Assembly: GCF_009932725.1 (NCBI RefSeq)
Contig: NZ_BLJU01000006.1
Location: forward strand, 1 to 64,000
Source of the DNA: Pseudomonas yangonensis
Lineage (GTDB): Bacteria > Pseudomonadota > Gammaproteobacteria > Pseudomonadales > Pseudomonadaceae
Direction: 5' to 3'
DNA: 64,000 nt
Each line of letters starts with the position of its first letter. Positions within the stretch are counted from its first letter, which is position 1. Of this stretch, positions 62,584 through 64,000 are shown piece by piece. Under the pieces are notes generated by a model. That model had not been told where the DNA came from. It ran no database searches and saw only the letters and a list, made by a program, of their open reading frames with translations. Position numbers and translations under genes: made by a program.

Positions 62584-63912
62584 TCACTTTGTGATACGCC
62601 GCTGCTGTAACTCGCGCAGTCGCTCGATCACGTAGCGTACGTGAAGGTGCAACTCGTACAGCTGGTTGGAATACGACAGCGGCACTTCCACGGATGCCAG
62701 CTCGTCCTCCAGGTGCTCAAGGCGGGCGATCTCGTTATCCAGCTCGTCGGGCAGCGAGCCTGCGTGCAGCTTGCGGTCGATCTCGCGCAGGTATTTGTAC
62801 CAGCGATAGATGCGCGCGCGGATGCGCCACTGGTAGAGCGGCCCGACGGCCTTGAGCAGCGGGATCATCACGACGATCAGCGGGATCAGCAGGATGATGT
62901 AGCGGTCGGCCAGCGAGGCAATGCGAAACGGTACATAGCGCTGCAGAATCGGCAGGCCTTTGTCGTAGTAGTGCCTGGCGTCCTTGTGCAGGTCGAAGGT
63001 GCGCGGTTCGGCGCTGGGGAAAGTGCCGGCAGCGTCGAGCAGCGTACCCTTTCTCATCACTTCGCGGCTGGCCTCGAGGAACAGCGGCACCAGACCGGGG
63101 TTGAACTCATCGTTGACCACCAGCGTCGCGACCGGAGCCAGGGTGACGATGTCGCGATCCGGCGCGTTGCTGGCCAGGTCGAGCAGGCCTTCGCCGACCT
63201 CTACCCGATTGAAGAACGGCAGGCGCGCCTCATAGGCGGCAGCACGGCGAAAATGCGCCAGGACGATATCCGGGCTAGCTGCCAGTTGCTGCACCAGGGC
63301 GTTCTCAGCCGGACCGACGAAGAACGCGGCGTCCAGTTCGCCGGCCAGCAGTGCGCGGGCCGCCTTGCCGCCGCCGATGCTTTGCCAGCTGTCCGGATAC
63401 TGCTCGGGGGCAATGGCATTGGCGCCTAGGATGGCATCGCTGGCGGCGCGGGTGCCACTGCCGTCGCCGCCCAGACCAAGGCGCAGTGAGAGCAGGTCGG
63501 CAATGCGATCAAGCTCCACATCGCGTCGGTAGAACAGCCACAGCGGCTCCTGATAGATCGCTCCCAGGCTCTCCAGCTGGCGCTGCTCTTCGGCCGTCAG
63601 TTGGCGCTCCAGGCCGCTCTGTACCAGGGCGATCTCCACTTGCGGGTTCCTGGCCAGCAAACGCTGCAGGTTGTCACGCGAGCCGGAGGTCGGTACGAGA
63701 TGGAGTTCGAAACCTTCCTTGGCCAGCTCTTCCTTCAGGCGCTCGGCGAACTGCTGGTAGGCCCCGGTCGGAGTGCCGGTGGCCATGCTCGCGCTCATCG
63801 GCGGCGGTGGCGGGACGAATTGGAACAAGGCCCAGACGAGTGCCCCGACCACCGGGACTATCCACAGGTTGGTCAGGATCATGATTTTCAGGTCGTTCAG
63901 TACGCGGCGCAT
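62584..63912 (-). CDS. TAXI-family TRAP-type solute-binding protein with C-terminal membrane segment
   Basis: 442 aa. An N-terminal membrane anchor (about 12-34) is followed by a TAXI-type binding domain (ATGTPTGAYQQFAERL about 44-59; VQSGLERQL; LRLGLGGDGSGTRAASD; LAGELDAAFFVGP). A second membrane helix follows (about 340-362), then a charged helical tail of about 80 residues. Classic TAXI proteins are simply secreted; the C-terminal helix and tail suggest a membrane-bound sensor or scaffold. It lies 90 bases upstream of the caspase-like gene, possibly under separate control. The last 88 bases of the window upstream of it hold no visible gene. Confidence 0.85.
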   Translation of the reverse strand: MRRVLNDLKIMILTNLWIVPVVGALVWALFQFVPPPPPMSASMATGTPTGAYQQFAERLKEELAKEGFELHLVPTSGSRDNLQRLLARNPQVEIALVQSGLERQLTAEEQRQLESLGAIYQEPLWLFYRRDVELDRIADLLSLRLGLGGDGSGTRAASDAILGANAIAPEQYPDSWQSIGGGKAARALLAGELDAAFFVGPAENALVQQLAASPDIVLAHFRRAAAYEARLPFFNRVEVGEGLLDLASNAPDRDIVTLAPVATLVVNDEFNPGLVPLFLEASREVMRKGTLLDAAGTFPSAEPRTFDLHKDARHYYDKGLPILQRYVPFRIASLADRYIILLIPLIVVMIPLLKAVGPLYQWRIRARIYRWYKYLREIDRKLHAGSLPDELDNEIARLEHLEDELASVEVPLSYSNQLYELHLHVRYVIERLRELQQRRITK

Positions 63913-64000
63913 TGGGCATCCTTTCGGCGTTATCGATTCAAGGATAGAACCCCTGAGCGACGAAGGTCACGCCCGACTGCGACGCTACATGGGTTACGCC

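Overview
The window is a GC-rich gammaproteobacterial chromosome segment, almost certainly Pseudomonas sensu lato. I infer a P. mendocina / P. alcaligenes / P. oleovorans type lineage from gene content only; no database search was possible. Supporting signs are the 5S rRNA end, a condensin-like mksFEB operon and a holD-rimI pair, an rhlB / AMP-ligase / carboxylesterase / amino-acid ABC / phosphatidylcholine synthase block, and several families of short palindromic intergenic repeats typical of pseudomonads.

Layout. 1-130: 3' end of a 5S rRNA gene and its terminator. 280-3839: envelope lipid-transport operon with two half-size LetA/PqiA proteins and one six-MCE-domain LetB/PqiB-like protein. 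3965-8811 (minus): mksF-mksE-mksB, a MukB-like condensin, with a long palindrome between mksF and mksE. 9109-14111: four consecutive exported paralogues that share a short acidic/glycine motif just after the signal peptide (FilA/DUF6160-like), of unknown job. 14327-16803: carboxynorspermidine decarboxylase and dehydrogenase. 16865-18490 (minus): chemoreceptor. 18786-20073: DNA polymerase III psi and RimI. 20146-24504: nitric oxide cluster (nnrS, a small membrane protein and flavohaemoglobin, divergent from norR, with recognisable operators and a sigma-54 element). 24630-28890: methyltransferase, FKBP, truncated haemoglobin (minus) and DNA polymerase II (plus). 29089-30903: TerC-like transporter, small lipoprotein, membrane protein.

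30993-33511 is a small redox-flavoured locus. A cysteine-bearing MarR regulator with a MOSC protein is divergent from a thioredoxin-like protein, a DUF2024 protein, Rof and a small unknown; two palindromic sites lie between them. 33620-40123 holds two convergent AraC-type genes, a long inverted repeat, then a secreted beta-propeller, a possible Tat-lipoprotein haloperoxidase, an isochorismatase-family hydrolase, a secreted unknown and a catalase. 40181-54407 contains rhlB, a dipeptidase, a cNMP-GGDEF diguanylate cyclase, an acyl-CoA synthetase, a carboxylesterase, aapJQMP, a GlxA-type regulator divergent from an NTF2-like protein, pcs and a GIY-YIG protein. 54473-56830: GST, membrane-anchored glutaredoxin, YejK.

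56972-62493 (minus) is the most unusual region. It is a tightly packed six-gene operon: a small protein with a caspase/CHAT-like His/Cys dyad, a KAP-family P-loop NTPase of clearly lower GC, a CbxX/CfxQ-type AAA+ ATPase, and three small membrane proteins. This combination of NTPases, candidate protease and membrane partners resembles a defence or regulated-death module; the function is inferred, not shown. A TAXI-type solute-binding protein (62584-63912) closes the window.
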